Below, in pieces: positions 47,632 through 59,350 of a DNA stretch of 64,000 nucleotides (positions are counted from its first letter, which is position 1; every line of letters starts with the position of its first letter). The DNA lies in contig JABSSW010000030.1 of the NCBI GenBank assembly GCA_018902385.1, forward strand, positions 434,001-498,000, read 5' to 3'. Both the position numbers and the translations under genes were made by a program. The stretch is from Physcia stellaris. Lineage: Eukaryota; Ascomycota; Lecanoromycetes; Caliciales; Physciaceae. The notes below the pieces were generated by a model that worked only from the letters and a program-made list of their open reading frames with translations, made no database searches and was not told where the DNA came from.

Positions 47632-48905
47632 ATGATGTTTACCGCTGGAGCTTTAGCCCGGTCAACAAAAGCCATCACCGCAGTGACCACCCGACCAGTC
47701 CGAACTGCTACTTTCAAACCCACAAACATACTCCGCCCGTTTACATCAAATACCAAGCTCTACAAGGAGGACAAGCGCTCATCTCTGCCCTCCCACGTTG
47801 ACCCTCATGACACCACTCACGAAGGCCAATTCTCACGGACCGACAACAAGGTTAGCATCGGCTACCCAGAGGAACATGAATTGCCCCGTAGCGCGCCCGT
47901 GCAGGGCCGAGGCGCAATCCACTTCAAGCGCACCTTATCATCCTTTTCGCTCGAGGGTCGATCATGCGTGGTGACTGGTGGGGCTCGAGGCCTCGGGCTG
48001 GTCATGTCGCAGGCCTGTGTCATCAGCGGCGCAGACGTTGCTCTGGTGGATCTGAACAGTAAGGCACACGGCGCAATGGGAAGGCAAAAGGTGCTGATAT
48101 GATTTATAGAGGATGAAGGGCAGCGTCAAGCCGATTTGCTAATGCAACACTTCCACGATGAGAATCCTGGAGCCGAGAAGTGAGTCTCTCACGAATAGCA
48201 GTATTACATTACTCCCTTGACTTCCAGTTTAGCATTCCTAAAGTCACCTCCCACTATGCCGATGTGTCCGACCCTGACTCTGTCAATGCGGCCATCGCAG
48301 AGGTGATCAAAGATCATGGCAAGATCGATCACTTAGTCACCTCGGCTGGCTTCACCGAGAATTTCGACGCCATTGCGTACCCTTTCGATCGCGTCAAGAA
48401 GCTTTGGGGGGTCAATGTTGACGGCACATACCTTTTCGCGACAGGAGTCGCCCGTCACTTGATGGAGCGTAAAGCGCAGGGAAGCATGGTCATGATTGGA
48501 TCCATGTCCGGAGCAGTGGTCAACGTGCCACAACCCCAGGCGCCCTACAATGCGGCGAAAGCAGCGATTCGTCATCTGGCGTCCAGCTTAGCTGTCGAAT
48601 GGGCTCACGCTGGGATTCGCGTCAATGTCATTTCTCCGGGTTACATGTTGACTGCTTTGTATGAATTTCCGTTTAATTATGCCAGATATCTGTTACATAG
48701 GGAACATCCGCTAATTAGCGCTAGAACCAAGAAAATCCTCGACGATAACCCAGAGTTGTATAAACATTGGACTTCCCTCATCCCCGTAGGCAAGATGGGC
48801 CAGCCAGAAGACCTGATGGGTGCCGTTACATATCTTCTCTCCGACGCCAGCGGCTACGTCACAGGTGCTGATCTTCGTGTCGACGGCGGCTATACCGTTA
48901 CCTAG
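47632..48905 (+). CDS. Short-chain dehydrogenase/reductase with N-terminal extension
   Basis: Four exons (47632-48058, 48110-48179, 48233-48658, 48719-48905) give 369 aa. The first 40 residues (MMFTAGALARSTKAITAVTT, RPVRTATF) look like a mitochondrial presequence. The SDR core starts near residue 103: FSLEGRSCVVTGGARGLGLV holds the TGxxxGxG cofactor motif, HLVTSAGF matches the NAG-type strand, IGSMSGAV gives the catalytic Ser, and YNAAKAA the YxxxK pair. The end GYVTGADLRVDGGYTVT is typical of the sorbose-reductase / D-arabinitol-dehydrogenase-like subgroup, which reduces ketoses with NADPH. Introns are 51, 53 and 60 bp. The last is stop-free and a multiple of three, so unspliced RNA would insert 20 residues after GYMLTA. 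Confidence 0.88.
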
Positions 48906-49885
48906 TTGATAAATTGTCCGGAATCGCGTTCATTTTATGCTCTTGAAATGTTCATTTAGCGAATGGATACGTCGTTTCAGTTGCGTGTTCCCAAACCGGG
49001 TTTCTTCTTCATTGTTTTTCGATGACTCGATTTGACCCGATAAAGAATGGCAAGCAAGGCTCGGTCGGGCAGCACATGATGGTAGGTGGGCAGGGCAAAA
49101 GGTAGAAAAAGAGGGTCGTTACGATGCAATGCGGTCAACCTACGTACATACATCCCGGAGGAGGGTCGAGCTGGGCTAAAGCCTCGGATGGGCGAGCACA
49201 GAAGTTCTATGATTAGCTAGGTAGTCCGGCGTTGAGAGCGCCGTGGAGTTTTGCAATTTGCTATGACCACGAGCACAATTGAAGCGATGCATATGCTTCT
49301 GAAGTCTTGAAAATCCGTGAGCCGGGCCAAACTCTTCATATCCTATGCGTAACAAAGTAGGTGGAAGCCATGGGCAATGATGATGCTCGCTTCGTGCTGG
49401 TTCCACTGGTGCGTAGCCCTTATATGGTCACATCCTGACTTTCTTCGATTGATGAGAAAGGCCAAAGGTGCATCAGTGCTTTTGCCAATGCCCTGCGTTT
49501 CCCCTTCTCCGCCTACAGCCCATTTGGGGTGCGACGTGTGTTTCCAAATAATTTTTTCCGCCTATATTTTACCCGTCTCCTGCAGCTCTTCTCTTCTCAG
49601 GTGTCCATTCGGCATCGTCTCCACTAGGCAGGAATTCATGGTCTCATTCATATTTTCAGTCTGTGCAAAAGGTTGCCGGCTTTGCAAACAGTGGTAAGTC
49701 CAACCCCTGAAAACCTGAACAGAGGTCCTTCGAGAAGTGGAAACCAGCGAAACACCCAAGCATGATGATGTATAGTGATGACAGTCTGGGATGTACTAAC
49801 ATGAAATAAAGATTTTCTCCTCTTACATTTGCCATTCACCTCTAACATTTCTCTCATATAGCATCAACAGAGCAGCCCAGCTTCC
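48906..49885. other. Intergenic, about 1 kb, convergent 3' ends
   Basis: The SDR and sugar transporter genes converge here. Open frames at 49176-49406 and 49377-49697 show nothing recognisable. Confidence 0.4.
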
Positions 49886-52142
49886 TTAGATCTTCTGATG
49901 ATGGCCAAACCCATCCCCATTCTCATCACCCAGACCACCCTTCTCTACATCAGCATCAATTTCATCATTCGCCAAATTCATCTTCGCCAGCCTCTTCCTC
50001 ACAGCCTCGGGATTAGCACTGACAACACTACTGTTCCTCCGTACCTCACGCTGTTCATGCTCAATGTAGGCAGCAGGCCGTTTGCTGGAGATGGCATCTT
50101 TATCGCGGAAAATGAGGATGTTTTGATTTTCACGGAAGAGGCGGTCGATATCCTCGAGTTTGCGGTCGGCGGTTTCAGGGTAGAACCTAAATTCCACGGT
50201 TTAGCTTCGAAAATGTACGGGGCCGGATATGAAAGGGGACTTTTGAATGGTGGGAAACGACGTACAGGTAGACGATGGGAACAAATGAGGCGTTGAAGAT
50301 AGTCCAGATTATATAGAACTTCCATTGCAGGTTTTGTATGCCGATTGGAGTAATCTCAACCACCATAACTGGGTTTTGATTAGTATCTCCTCGATCCAGT
50401 CTTGCCCAAGTTAATGGATACTCACAGTTGAACGCCCAATTGGAAGCAGTTCCTAGTGCTGCACCCTTAGTTCTCATGCTCAAACTGTTGATTTCTGTAG
50501 GATATAGCCACGGAACCCCCTGCCAGCCAATGCCGAAAAAGACGTAGTACAAGAAGAAGAACGCGACAGAGGCAGAAGCGACCTCCTTGGCGGCAGGGTA
50601 TCCCGGTTTCTCGTTATATCTCAACAACACCGTGATAATCAGATAACAAAAGCACTGTCCCGCAGCGCCATACATCATAAGCTTTCTTCTACCCCAACGT
50701 TCAACGTTTGGGATGGCGATCAAACTGAAAAGTAGATAGCTGACGGAATTACAGGCTGCAAGCAGACGAGCAAGCTTCTCCTCCAACCCGACAGATTGTA
50801 TCAGGACAGTTGGCAAATAGTAGGACGTAACCTGTCGAACATATGAGTTATTCCCAGTCAGGTGTGAAGAGTCTTTTTATCCAACAAACGTTGATGCCAG
50901 CCAGCTGTTGCATGGCTTGAGTACCTCCTCCTAGGATTAACCGGCGGACTGTCGAAGTCTTTGCATCGCCAGTCCTACCCCTCAGGAGGTCCCACCAGCC
51001 CACGCCATGTTCTCGTTCGAATTGGACCTAGCACATGAAATCAGCGTTTGACAGTTATTTAGTTACAGCAATTAGTTCTCACAGCCCATTGGATTTCTTT
51101 GGACTCCGTCACAACCCATGGATCGTCAATGGTTGTGGACTCCAAATCAGCGATAATCTGCTCTGCCTCATCGATGCCGCCGTGGGCGATGAGCCATCGA
51201 GGTGACTCGGGCAGCCACGGCACTGTAGCGAAAAGTATGATGATAAAGACGAATTGGAATGCAAGTGGAAATCTCCTAGGGCCTGGATTGGACGGAGCGC
51301 TTACTGCCAGTCAAAGGCACACTTACCAAGTAATTGGCCCACTAGCATAAGAAAATCCATACGTAATCCTATCAGTAACATCAGAATGTCTCAGATGCCG
51401 TCCAGTTCGAAAAGCGGCCGGGCCATACCAGTTCGAAAGTGAAAAGCCGGCAATATTCAGAATCATCTCTATAACCACGAGCTTGCCTCTCCAGTGCGCC
51501 TGAGATGTCTCGGCTTGCCAAACCGGAGCAGTAGCGGTGTTCAGGCCGTTACCTAAACCTGCGACAATGCGACCAGCGATCATCTGTGCGGTGCTGTAGG
51601 CGGAGATCTGCAGGATCGCTCCAATGCTCATGACCGTTGTGCCGAGCAAGATGGATTTCTTTCTACCTAGCCTTTCTCCGAGGGAAAAGGCGGCCACAGC
51701 GCCAAAGAAACAGCCAACGTCATCTGCGAGGCCCGGTCAGACTCACAGACAGAGAATTTGACATTTACTGGATCTACACAACGCGGTGACGGTTCCAACC
51801 AGCGAGGTATTTTCAGGCCCATTGAGCTTCAAGGTGTCCAAGAAATCTTGAGTGACAATGACACCACCTGCAAGATAGACGATTGAGCGATGGATACTCC
51901 AGTGAGCTGCAGTATTTGGAGCATGGGGCGTACCAAAAACGCCCTGGTCGTAGCCAAACAAGGTCATATCCGTCGAACATGCTACAGATACCTAGGTTTT
52001 GTGAGCCATGGTTCTCCGTCGGCTGATTTGGCAGGCATCGAACCCAAAAAGTGAGCCTAGTAAAGGGTCAGTATATCCGTATCAAGCATTGTAAGGGCAG
52101 GGGCATTGACCATCCTCCGGTGAGGCCAAAGTAGGGGGCCAT
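49886..52142 (-). CDS. MFS sugar transporter
   Basis: Eleven exons, in order 52111-52142, 52044-52056, 51934-51991, 51778-51867, 51429-51723, 51327-51368, 51083-51275, 50890-51027, 50426-50831, 50266-50368 and 49886-50186, give 556 aa, normal for a 12-helix fungal sugar/H+ symporter. Signatures: STDMTLFGYDQGVFGG, LGERLGRKKS, AGRIVAGLGNGLNTATAPVW, VPWLPESPRWLIAHG, GGTQAMQQLAGINV, ERWGRRKLM and FFYPETADRKLEDIDRLF. The start region MAPYFGLTGGW-LTFW-VSVACSTDM needs a 13-nt exon (52044-52056) between introns of 54 and 52 bp. The substrate cannot be told, though it resembles plasma-membrane hexose and STL1-like transporters. The C-terminal 70 residues are cytosolic and polar. The 11-exon total is a multiple of three. 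Confidence 0.92.
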
Positions 52143-53347
52143 GATTGGGAATGAGCCGTGGTGTCAGTAACAAAGCACACAGAGAAGGAGAACGAGCTGC
52201 GGAGCAGCAATTGCAGTCATATGGTAGGGGCCGATGCTCCTTCTAGCAGGACGTCATAGGCTTCCCCGCACTGTTTAGCTGATGCATCCCGAACGGCCCA
52301 AGGTACTCCAAGATTACATGTACCTTCAGGGATTCCGTCTTGCCGCCGTCCTTGCCGCTACGGTGCCCCTAGGTCGGAAATGGAGATGGCTTCTAAGTCT
52401 CCCCTTTCAGCGTCCTTGCCACCAAACTTCTTAATCTACTAAACATAAGGGACTGAGATAAAAAGCCATCGTGCAATGTGACCATTCACATGGCCGGGGT
52501 TGACATTGCAAAAGATCGCCATTCAAAAAGTATAGATCAAGGTAGACGGAACAGAGATGCGGCGAAAGATGGAAAGGCATCTACCTTTAGCCTTCACTGA
52601 TGGGATGGACTAACGAGTCCCGTTGTAGAATATCAACCAGAAAAAACGTAAGAGATAGGATATGGCCATACACTGGCACGCCTTTACGTGCTTTGTTCGG
52701 TGAAACTTGCTTGTTGACCGTTTCTGCATAGAACAAAGCATTTTGTCACTTGATCTTTCCGCCGGGCTTGATTTGTTTTTGAGCGCCATTCTTCAATTCG
52801 ATTGGATCGCCAATTACCATAAAATGCTTTACCGCTTTCGCCGGCGCCGCATATGACTTGGAAATTGGTATTCGTCGAATCTGAATGCCATGCTTACGGT
52901 ACTAGCACTAGGCAACGTCCGACTGACACGAGATCAATACACCTCGACCATTCTATAACTCGTCATGCTATCCTTCGGCGACCAATGGGTTCCTTGGATA
53001 CCTCGATGACAGGCTTCACTGCCGTAGAAAAGGTACCCGCTGAGGATGGCCAATGGCTTCAGGAAGTCAATCTGGGAGAAGGCATCGGCAGTGGAGAAAA
53101 GCATGAGTTCATTCAGGCCAACAGTCACAGTCCAGAGGTACTGTTCAGCAGCTCTATCCCATGTCTTAAGGGGTTCTATATCCGTCTTAGCGAGGCGAAT
53201 TTGGATATCGCCTGAGTAGTGATTGACGGCCGACCCAGAGGCTTCAACAATGATATTCAGGTGTGATCAACACGATCTCAAGACTAGATCAGGAGCGGCG
53301 CGCCAGAGCTTGAAAATACGCCTTCTTGATCTGGGATGCTCTTAACG
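52143..53347. other. Intergenic, about 1.2 kb
   Basis: Transporter promoter and 3' region of the lipase gene. A 120-codon frame (52853-53215, plus) has no recognisable features. Confidence 0.4.
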
Positions 53348-55421
53348 TTAGTTTCGTCTTCCCCTGAGCTTGCTGCCAGACTGCTGGAGGCTTGGAGAAG
53401 TGCTGCTTTCCGGAGAGCTGACAGGGCCAACTGTTGCCTTGCTAACTCCAAGGCTGATCCCACCTTCACCGAATAGTTTGATGCTGTCTAGACTTCTATT
53501 GCTCGATCTACTACCACTTCGCTTGTGCTTCGTATCGCTACTTGCACTTGAAGAATCGAGCTCAAGAAATCTTGGTTTCACAGGTGTGCTCTTGTCTGTG
53601 GATTCGCCTTGAGAATTCGGACCGTTAGTGAAAGACTGCGCCGTTGGTGAGACTGTCTTCACTGATTCGGGACTTCTTTTCGTCGATGCTGTTACTTCAG
53701 CCTTACAAAGCCTTTCGTTAGATATCTGGGCGACATCGCTGATCTCACCAGTTGTAATGGATGAGGGTAAGTCGTCAGAAGAAGACTCTGCTCCATCTTT
53801 CAAGGCCTGGCGCACACTTCTTGGGAAACTTCTGAGGTGGTCTCGGCCGGCATAAATCTCTAAAGCCTCGAAAACATACGGGAAGACCAGCTTTTCGACT
53901 TCTTGACCCCAGAGGAAGTCCAAGTGCTCGAAGTGAGGTATTTCTTTCGCCACGGTATGCCTCGGAAGTTCCTTGAGCATCACTTCGATATCGACAAGAC
54001 TGTCACTCCCACCGTAGACGAGCAGAATCGGTGTTTTGATGTTTCGTGTTGGAAATTTGGCGACCTTATAGTAGCGATCGGTGGCTCCAAGACCCAACGG
54101 TGCCTGCACATCATCGTCGTACATCTGAAAACTTTTATTACGAATGATCTGAAACCAATGCACGACACTTTTGGTGCTCGTGTAAGAAAATAGGTGGGGA
54201 TACGCAGCCAACTTTTGGTGTGCACTGATATTCTTGCTCGACCAATTGAAGAGGAACTTGAGGGATCTGTCGATCACTTGAACGAATATCGGCGGGTAGA
54301 GAATCGACTGCCACATCGTCGTAGAGCCAAGCATGCTTCTTCTTCCAAAAGCAAGGAATAAGACTTGCGGAGATGCTTTGACAAGCGAGTCGACAACGTT
54401 ATTCGTAAGTCCAGCCGGCGACATTGCCGGGGCAAGTGCAACAAATAGATCAACCTTATCATTGAGGGTCGGGTGTATTGACAGGGTTGCAAATGCTTGC
54501 GCCGTACCCTGAGAGAATCCTATGTAAGACAACGAAGTCTGATAGGTAGTCTCAAGAATGTAGTCAATGCTGTCTGGTCTGAAAGAATTTGATATCAGCA
54601 CGGCTCAAGCAGACTTTTGAGTTACTAGAGTCGCAGCACTTTGTTGGAAGCTAACGCCTCGTTCATCTCAAATACGTATTCGCGAGACTAAGCAAGCCTG
54701 ACATAAGAAGCGGAAGAAATAGATTCGAGACGTACATATCGTGGAAGGCGAATTGGTCCATAGAGAAGTCCCAAAAGTCACTCGAAGCCGGGGAACGGTT
54801 GGTTGACTTTTTCGAATACTTATTGCCTCGATTATTGCCAAACTAGAAGAAAATCAATCCACGAGATCCGAGCTGCTCTGAAAATGACATACCCAAACAT
54901 CGTAGCCTTTTTCGACCAACATGAAAGGGAGGCATCGGCCTTTCTCCGTGAGGCATACCCAGACCTCGCTGTTCATCATTAGACCATGATGAAGGTAGAC
55001 AACTTTCTTCTTCACACTCTCTAGGCCAGCATTGACTCGTGTACCCTCTTCACCTTTGCGCCAGCCAAGCCGATGTAAGCCCAGCAGATAGCCATCTCCT
55101 GTTTGGACTACATGCTCCTCGGCATAATACCCGTAAAGAGTACAGAGATCGACAAAATCAGACGCGTTGGCTATCGACGCGCTGACGGAATTCTTTCTGG
55201 ATCGTGATCCTTTTCCCTGGCTTGATGATAGAAAATTGAAAGCATTCTTTGAGCGGTTGTAACAGAAGCGGATAATGGGTTGGGCTACAGATTGTTAATT
55301 ATGAAATTGTAAGAACGGTCAGGAACATACGCAATCCAAGGGTAATAATCCGAGCCAAAGCTTCAAGGAAAATTAGAATGAGTGATCCAAAGAGCGCAAT
55401 GTACTCTCGCCTGGAAGACAT
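53348..55421 (-). CDS. AB-hydrolase lipase (steryl ester hydrolase-like)
   Basis: Four exons (55331-55421, 54893-55284, 54736-54842, 53348-54578) give 606 aa. The N-terminus (YIALFGSLILIFLEALARII) is a membrane anchor, as in yeast TGL1/YEH1-type steryl ester hydrolases of lipid droplets or membranes. The acid-lipase-associated region follows (YYAEEHVVQTGDGYLLGLHR), then VVYLHHGLMMNSEVWV and FGNNRGNKYSKKST. The nucleophile elbow is GFSQG. The likely acid is in LLVYGGSDSLVD and the His in HFEHLDFLWG. All three triad residues are present. The C-terminal 180 residues are Ser/Thr/Pro-rich and probably a regulatory tail. Introns are 46, 50 and 157 bp; the first two junctions were set by phase and conserved text. 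Confidence 0.9.
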
Positions 55422-55906
55422 GGTTCGTTAGTTTTCCGCTTCTGGATGACGGGGAGTGGAATACCAAAATAATCTGCCAATGAACGGAAGGGCCATTACC
55501 GGCACGATGGACGTTATGGGGGCAAATGAAAAGAAAGCAGGCGAATATCAATAGCCATCTGCGGGATGAAGTGTCAAAGAGTGTACAGCGGGATAAAGTT
55601 GATATCCTCGAGTTGCCCGTCATTATTGAGCATGTGAAGGTGAACAGTAGTAAATGTAATACACTAGTATCCCTGTGTCGATCTCTGCTATGTCGCCAAG
55701 ACCGTAAGGTATGTACGAGTACTCTAAAATTTAATGCAGTCCACCTCTACATGTACTTAGTAGAGTCAAAACCCTACAAACGGATCATTGAACGATCATT
55801 GAACGATATCAAGCTACAGACTTGGGATCTCAAGCGTACTCGGAGCAGCCCACAAGCCTGCTTGTGACCGTTACGCTGCCTGCCCCAGGCTGGCTGTGAC
55901 AGTGCC
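55422..55906. promoter_or_regulatory. Divergent promoter region, lipase / PET191
   Basis: 485 bp lie between two divergent start codons. A tandem ATTGAACGATC pair occurs near 55788-55808. No known element was recognised. Confidence 0.35.
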
Positions 55907-56356
55907 ATGCCTTCATCTTGTAAAGATATCCGTTCGCCTCTCCTCATTATTCCGCACCTCAGACCTGCCTAAACTGTTCCTTGCAGTATTAACATTTATT
56001 CTGCAGGAGCGGCGCTTGCTTCCTGCTTGGCGTCTTCAGACTGCGTCATGGTCCAACGGCACACCGCCATTGACTGCCTTCGTCCGCCACTCTTGGAAAC
56101 CCTACCTACCCAATGTCAACAGCTGAAGCACGGCTACGGACAATGTAAGCGCGGAATGGTCGACATGCGTAAGCGATTTAGAGGCAATATGCCCATAAGT
56201 GTCAGTCAGGAGCTGCAAGGAGAAGGAAGGGGTCAGCTATACGCTGGGCGGCCAGCTGTGGGAGCGCAGAAAGCTACAGAGGGGAGGGAGGATGAGGTTG
56301 ATGAGGCAGAAGGCGTGGTTGGTGTCGACGGCGTGTGGAGGCCGAAAGAGAAATGA
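55907..56356 (+). CDS. PET191: Cytochrome c oxidase assembly factor PET191
   Basis: Two exons (55907-55931 and 56007-56356) with a 75-bp intron give 124 aa. PET191/COA5 is a twin-CX9C-type protein of the mitochondrial intermembrane space needed to assemble complex IV. The spliced N-terminus reads MPSSCKDIRAALASCLASSD then CVMVQRHTAIDCLRPP. The conserved block is LLETLPTQCQQLKHGYGQCK followed by RGMVDMRKRFRGN. Cysteines at 5, 15, 21, 32, 44 and 54 fit the family. The C-terminal 35 residues are Glu/Gly-rich and variable. The first exon codes for only eight residues and one base, so gene finders could miss it. No presequence is expected, because import uses the MIA pathway. Confidence 0.93.
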
Positions 56357-56775
56357 GCAGTTTACTCTACGATCGGTGCAGCTGCACCGGATCGGTCAGG
56401 TCTGTTGGGACGGTATATGAAACATCCACAGGCTGAAGGGCTGCCAGAACTTCTCTGGACCGAATGGAGTATAAGCCTAGGATGATGAGATGCGTATGGG
56501 GCCTATATGTCTCTCGCGATGAGCCAATGGACCAGTGTAGGCCTGACGGGGCTGCTCGACGCAATGATCTCGAGTCTTGGGGAAATATCCTCGCAAGAAA
56601 GGATGTCTTGAATCAGTGCAAAGGTCGGTGGAGTGGCTGTCAGTATGTATGCCTCGGCCCTAGTAGAAAAGAGCCTTCACAGAGGGATCGAATGATGACA
56701 AGGACGGCGGCAGACATGTAGGTGAGAATCAAACCGCAACTTTCTGTTAAACTATATGAAATATCTATCCTAGAA
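56357..56775. other. Convergent 3' ends, PET191 / WBP1
   Basis: 419 bp. Short frames on both strands have no support. Likely 3' UTRs. Confidence 0.45.
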
Positions 56776-58349
56776 TTATTGCGACTTCTTCCCTTTTCCC
56801 TTTTCATATGCCGGTTCACTGTACAGGAATATCCATACAAAGGACAACCACCCAGCAATCGTCACCCAGATACCTGCAATCCAGGGCCATCCTCCACTGA
56901 TTTCCCAACTCCTCGGATACTCGTCATGTGCAAAATGACGGACTGTGACTTCGCGCTTGACTTCTACATTGGTAAGGAACGGTCGCTTGTAGTTGACTTT
57001 GAAGGCGAATATGCCATGCTGATCCGGGGTTTTGAAGGTGGTGCTGAAAACGGTGCTGTTTGGTGTGTGCAGGATGGGTTGGAGATTGAGGCGATGAAAA
57101 GGTGAGAGCATGCTAAATTCGAGTTGGAGGGAGTCGGCCGGCAGGATGGTGAGAGGGGATAATCTGTCATATGCGTATTCGGAGAGCTCAAGGTTGAAAG
57201 TCTGGACATCATATGAGCAATATCCGGTGGTACTATGAGAAAGAGCAAGGACTTACAACATCGTTCTTGACTCGATAGATTTTGGGGTTCAGGTAGCCCA
57301 GCTGGAATACGCTATCATTCCCAGGTACCTTTTCATTTGTTGAGCTCAAATGATGCTCAACTTTACCAACTCTCAGCACCCCTGCCTCCATAAACGTCCA
57401 AGCACTGACTTGTCTGGCGAACTCTTGATTCGCAGTCTTACTTTGCTTGCCGTCAAGTGCCTTTACTTTAGCATCGAACCATGTGTCTTCCAAAGCCTCG
57501 ACGGAACCCAACACAGTGAAGCGGGCTGAGTTCCTGGCCTGCATACTTGAAACAAGGGAGATCTGCTCCCCAACCGCGAAAGGGTCCTCGACATTTTCAG
57601 TCTCGTCCTTCGGATTATAACTGTATGCTGTTCCTCCTGCTCGGAGGATTGGCGCAAGATGCGGGCTGTCGTTTCCAAGCTCTTGCGCCACTCCTCTTGG
57701 GAAGGCAATGAGGCCGTCGCCACCAAAGAAATTCCTAACATCTGGTCTTAAAGCTGAGGGCTGCGGTAAGAGGAGAACGTCATGCTTCTCCGAAGCCGAA
57801 AGAGTATCATAATTGAGGTGATCGACCACAAGTGATGTTCGGTCTGGAGGGAGGTGGATGTCCAGCTCCAAGAGGAGAGACGAGATGGCGGTTGGCGTAG
57901 GAGAGTCTCCGGATAAAGTAAGAAGGATGTTTCCATTGCGATTGACGAACTCTAGCAGACGATTGGGTGATAAAGCTGGTCCGAGACCTGTCCAAGTTGA
58001 GCATTGCATTGCTTGAGTTCAGTGCGGTCAAACATGCCTTTTGATTTAGGGGGTAGCAGTAATATATGGTCGTATGCTCGCTCGCCATGCTGAAACAATG
58101 CAAGCTTCTCGTTCTTTGGGGACTCAAACGATAGCTTGTAACCTCGTGCTGCAAGAATTTTAGCTATGGATCCGGTTGCACCGTTCTGGACGGTGTTCCT
58201 AACATACCTTCAAGGTCTACCCAGAATCTAGAGTACTTTTCCTTGTCAGTAATCTCTTCGATGACCACCAGAAGTCGACTGCCACTGCTGCTGAGCGCCT
58301 GAACTAAGCCCAGAGCGCCCAATAACAGGCATGAAAATAGCCACCGCAT
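56776..58349 (-). CDS. WBP1: Oligosaccharyltransferase subunit WBP1 (OST48)
   Basis: Four exons (58208-58349, 58038-58148, 57257-57987, 56776-57201) give 469 aa. WBP1 is an essential non-catalytic subunit of the ER complex that N-glycosylates proteins. The N-terminal signal peptide (MRWLFSCLLLGALGLVQALS) precedes the luminal start LLVVIEEITDKEKYSRFW. GYKLSFESPKNEKLALFQHG and FVNRNGNILLTLSGDSPTPT are family motifs, and EYPRSWEISGGWPWIAGIWV leads into the single C-terminal membrane span. The tail ends KKSQ, a KKxx ER-retrieval signal. Introns are 59, 50 and 55 bp. The 50-bp intron 57988-58037 has AAAG/GCATGT at its 5' end, so it appears to be a GC-AG intron; no GT site gives the conserved KSKGLGPALS junction. 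Confidence 0.92.
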
Positions 58350-58451
58350 GGTCAACTGGATTCAATCGAGCGATGAGCCTTGGTGAGCTGGGCTCCAAAG
58401 AGAAACCGTGGCGCCAAGACTGGTCGGGGTCTCAGGTCCACTTCAGCTCTT

Positions 58452-58606
58452 GCTTGTCTCGGGACCTCGTTCCGTTAGCGTCGCCAGGCCTCGAGATCCA
58501 AATCCGTAAAATCCGGGGGTGTGACTAGAACTAGCTGAGACAAGGAAGAGCGGAGAGCCGAGAGCTCGAAGCCTCCTGACGCTAACGGAACGAGGTCCCG
58601 AGACAA
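58452..58606. repeat. Long inverted repeat (hairpin) in a divergent promoter
   Basis: A 31-bp perfect inverted repeat occupies 58452-58482 and 58576-58606, beginning GCTTGTCTCGGGACCTCG. Similarity continues inward with a few mismatches to about 58498 and 58561. The arms are therefore about 46 bp around a loop of about 60 bp. It sits between WBP1 (start 58349, minus) and the complex I gene (start 58744, plus). Confidence 0.85.
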
Positions 58607-58743
58607 GCTCTTTCAGCTTGATGTTTCGACTACGTACGATCAATGTTCAGTCGCAAGACTTGAGATGCGTACGATCTGATGATATAATCGAGCTCCGATT
58701 TTCACTCTCATCCATCAGTGGCCTGCGATTGTGCTACGACACC

Positions 58744-59085
58744 ATGTCTAACCCGTTTGCGTCTCCCTACTTCTTCCGCCAACCCATACGCTACCTTCGC
58801 TGGGCATCGCATGAGAAACCCGCAATCTTCTTCTCCTGCTGTATCGCAATGGTGGGCCCCGTATCTCTAGTCGTGGCACCACCAATACGAAGGTACTTTG
58901 GTGACGGGCCGCGGGAGAAGATTCCAATGACTTATCCTAGTAAGTGTCAAGTGAATCCCCCAGTTAGCTAATCACAGCACGACTTTCAGAACAAAGACTC
59001 TTTAATTCACAGACAGCACTAATCTTTCTACCGTAGTACCCAAAGGACCAAGGAAGATCCCCGAAGGCTATGACGACGAGTGAGC
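58744..59085 (+). CDS. NADH:ubiquinone oxidoreductase 9.5 kDa subunit
   Basis: Two exons (58744-58939 and 59039-59085) with a 99-bp intron give 80 aa. This matches the fungal 9.5 kDa accessory subunit of mitochondrial complex I. The N-terminus has PYFFRQPIRYLRWASHEKPA, followed by a single hydrophobic segment (IFFSCCIAMVGPVSLVVAPP), then IRRYFGD and, across the junction, MTYPIPKGPRKIPEGYDDE. The last motif is the family hallmark and confirms the intron. There is no separate presequence, as usual for this subunit. Confidence 0.9.
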
Positions 59086-59350
59086 TGGGATCGTGGGGTG
59101 CATCTTGCAAAAGCGCTGAAGTTGCGGTTTCGAAAAGTATCGAGAGTATATTGGTAAAGATGGCTGTCGAGTGCCATGGTCTTTGACGCGATCGAAGTAT
59201 CGCCGAGGATCTCACACGCGACGAAGCTCATTGACTAGTCTCGAGTCCAGTCAATATCATCAAAATGAAAAAGGGAACAACGTTGTTACTTGTCATTGTG
59301 CATACACCATCTCCTTCTCCCAGCTCAGTGCCCGCTCAAGGAAGCTTCCT

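Noticed and set aside
52853-53215. 120-codon frame between the transporter and lipase genes
   Set aside because: No recognisable family and no flanking exons.
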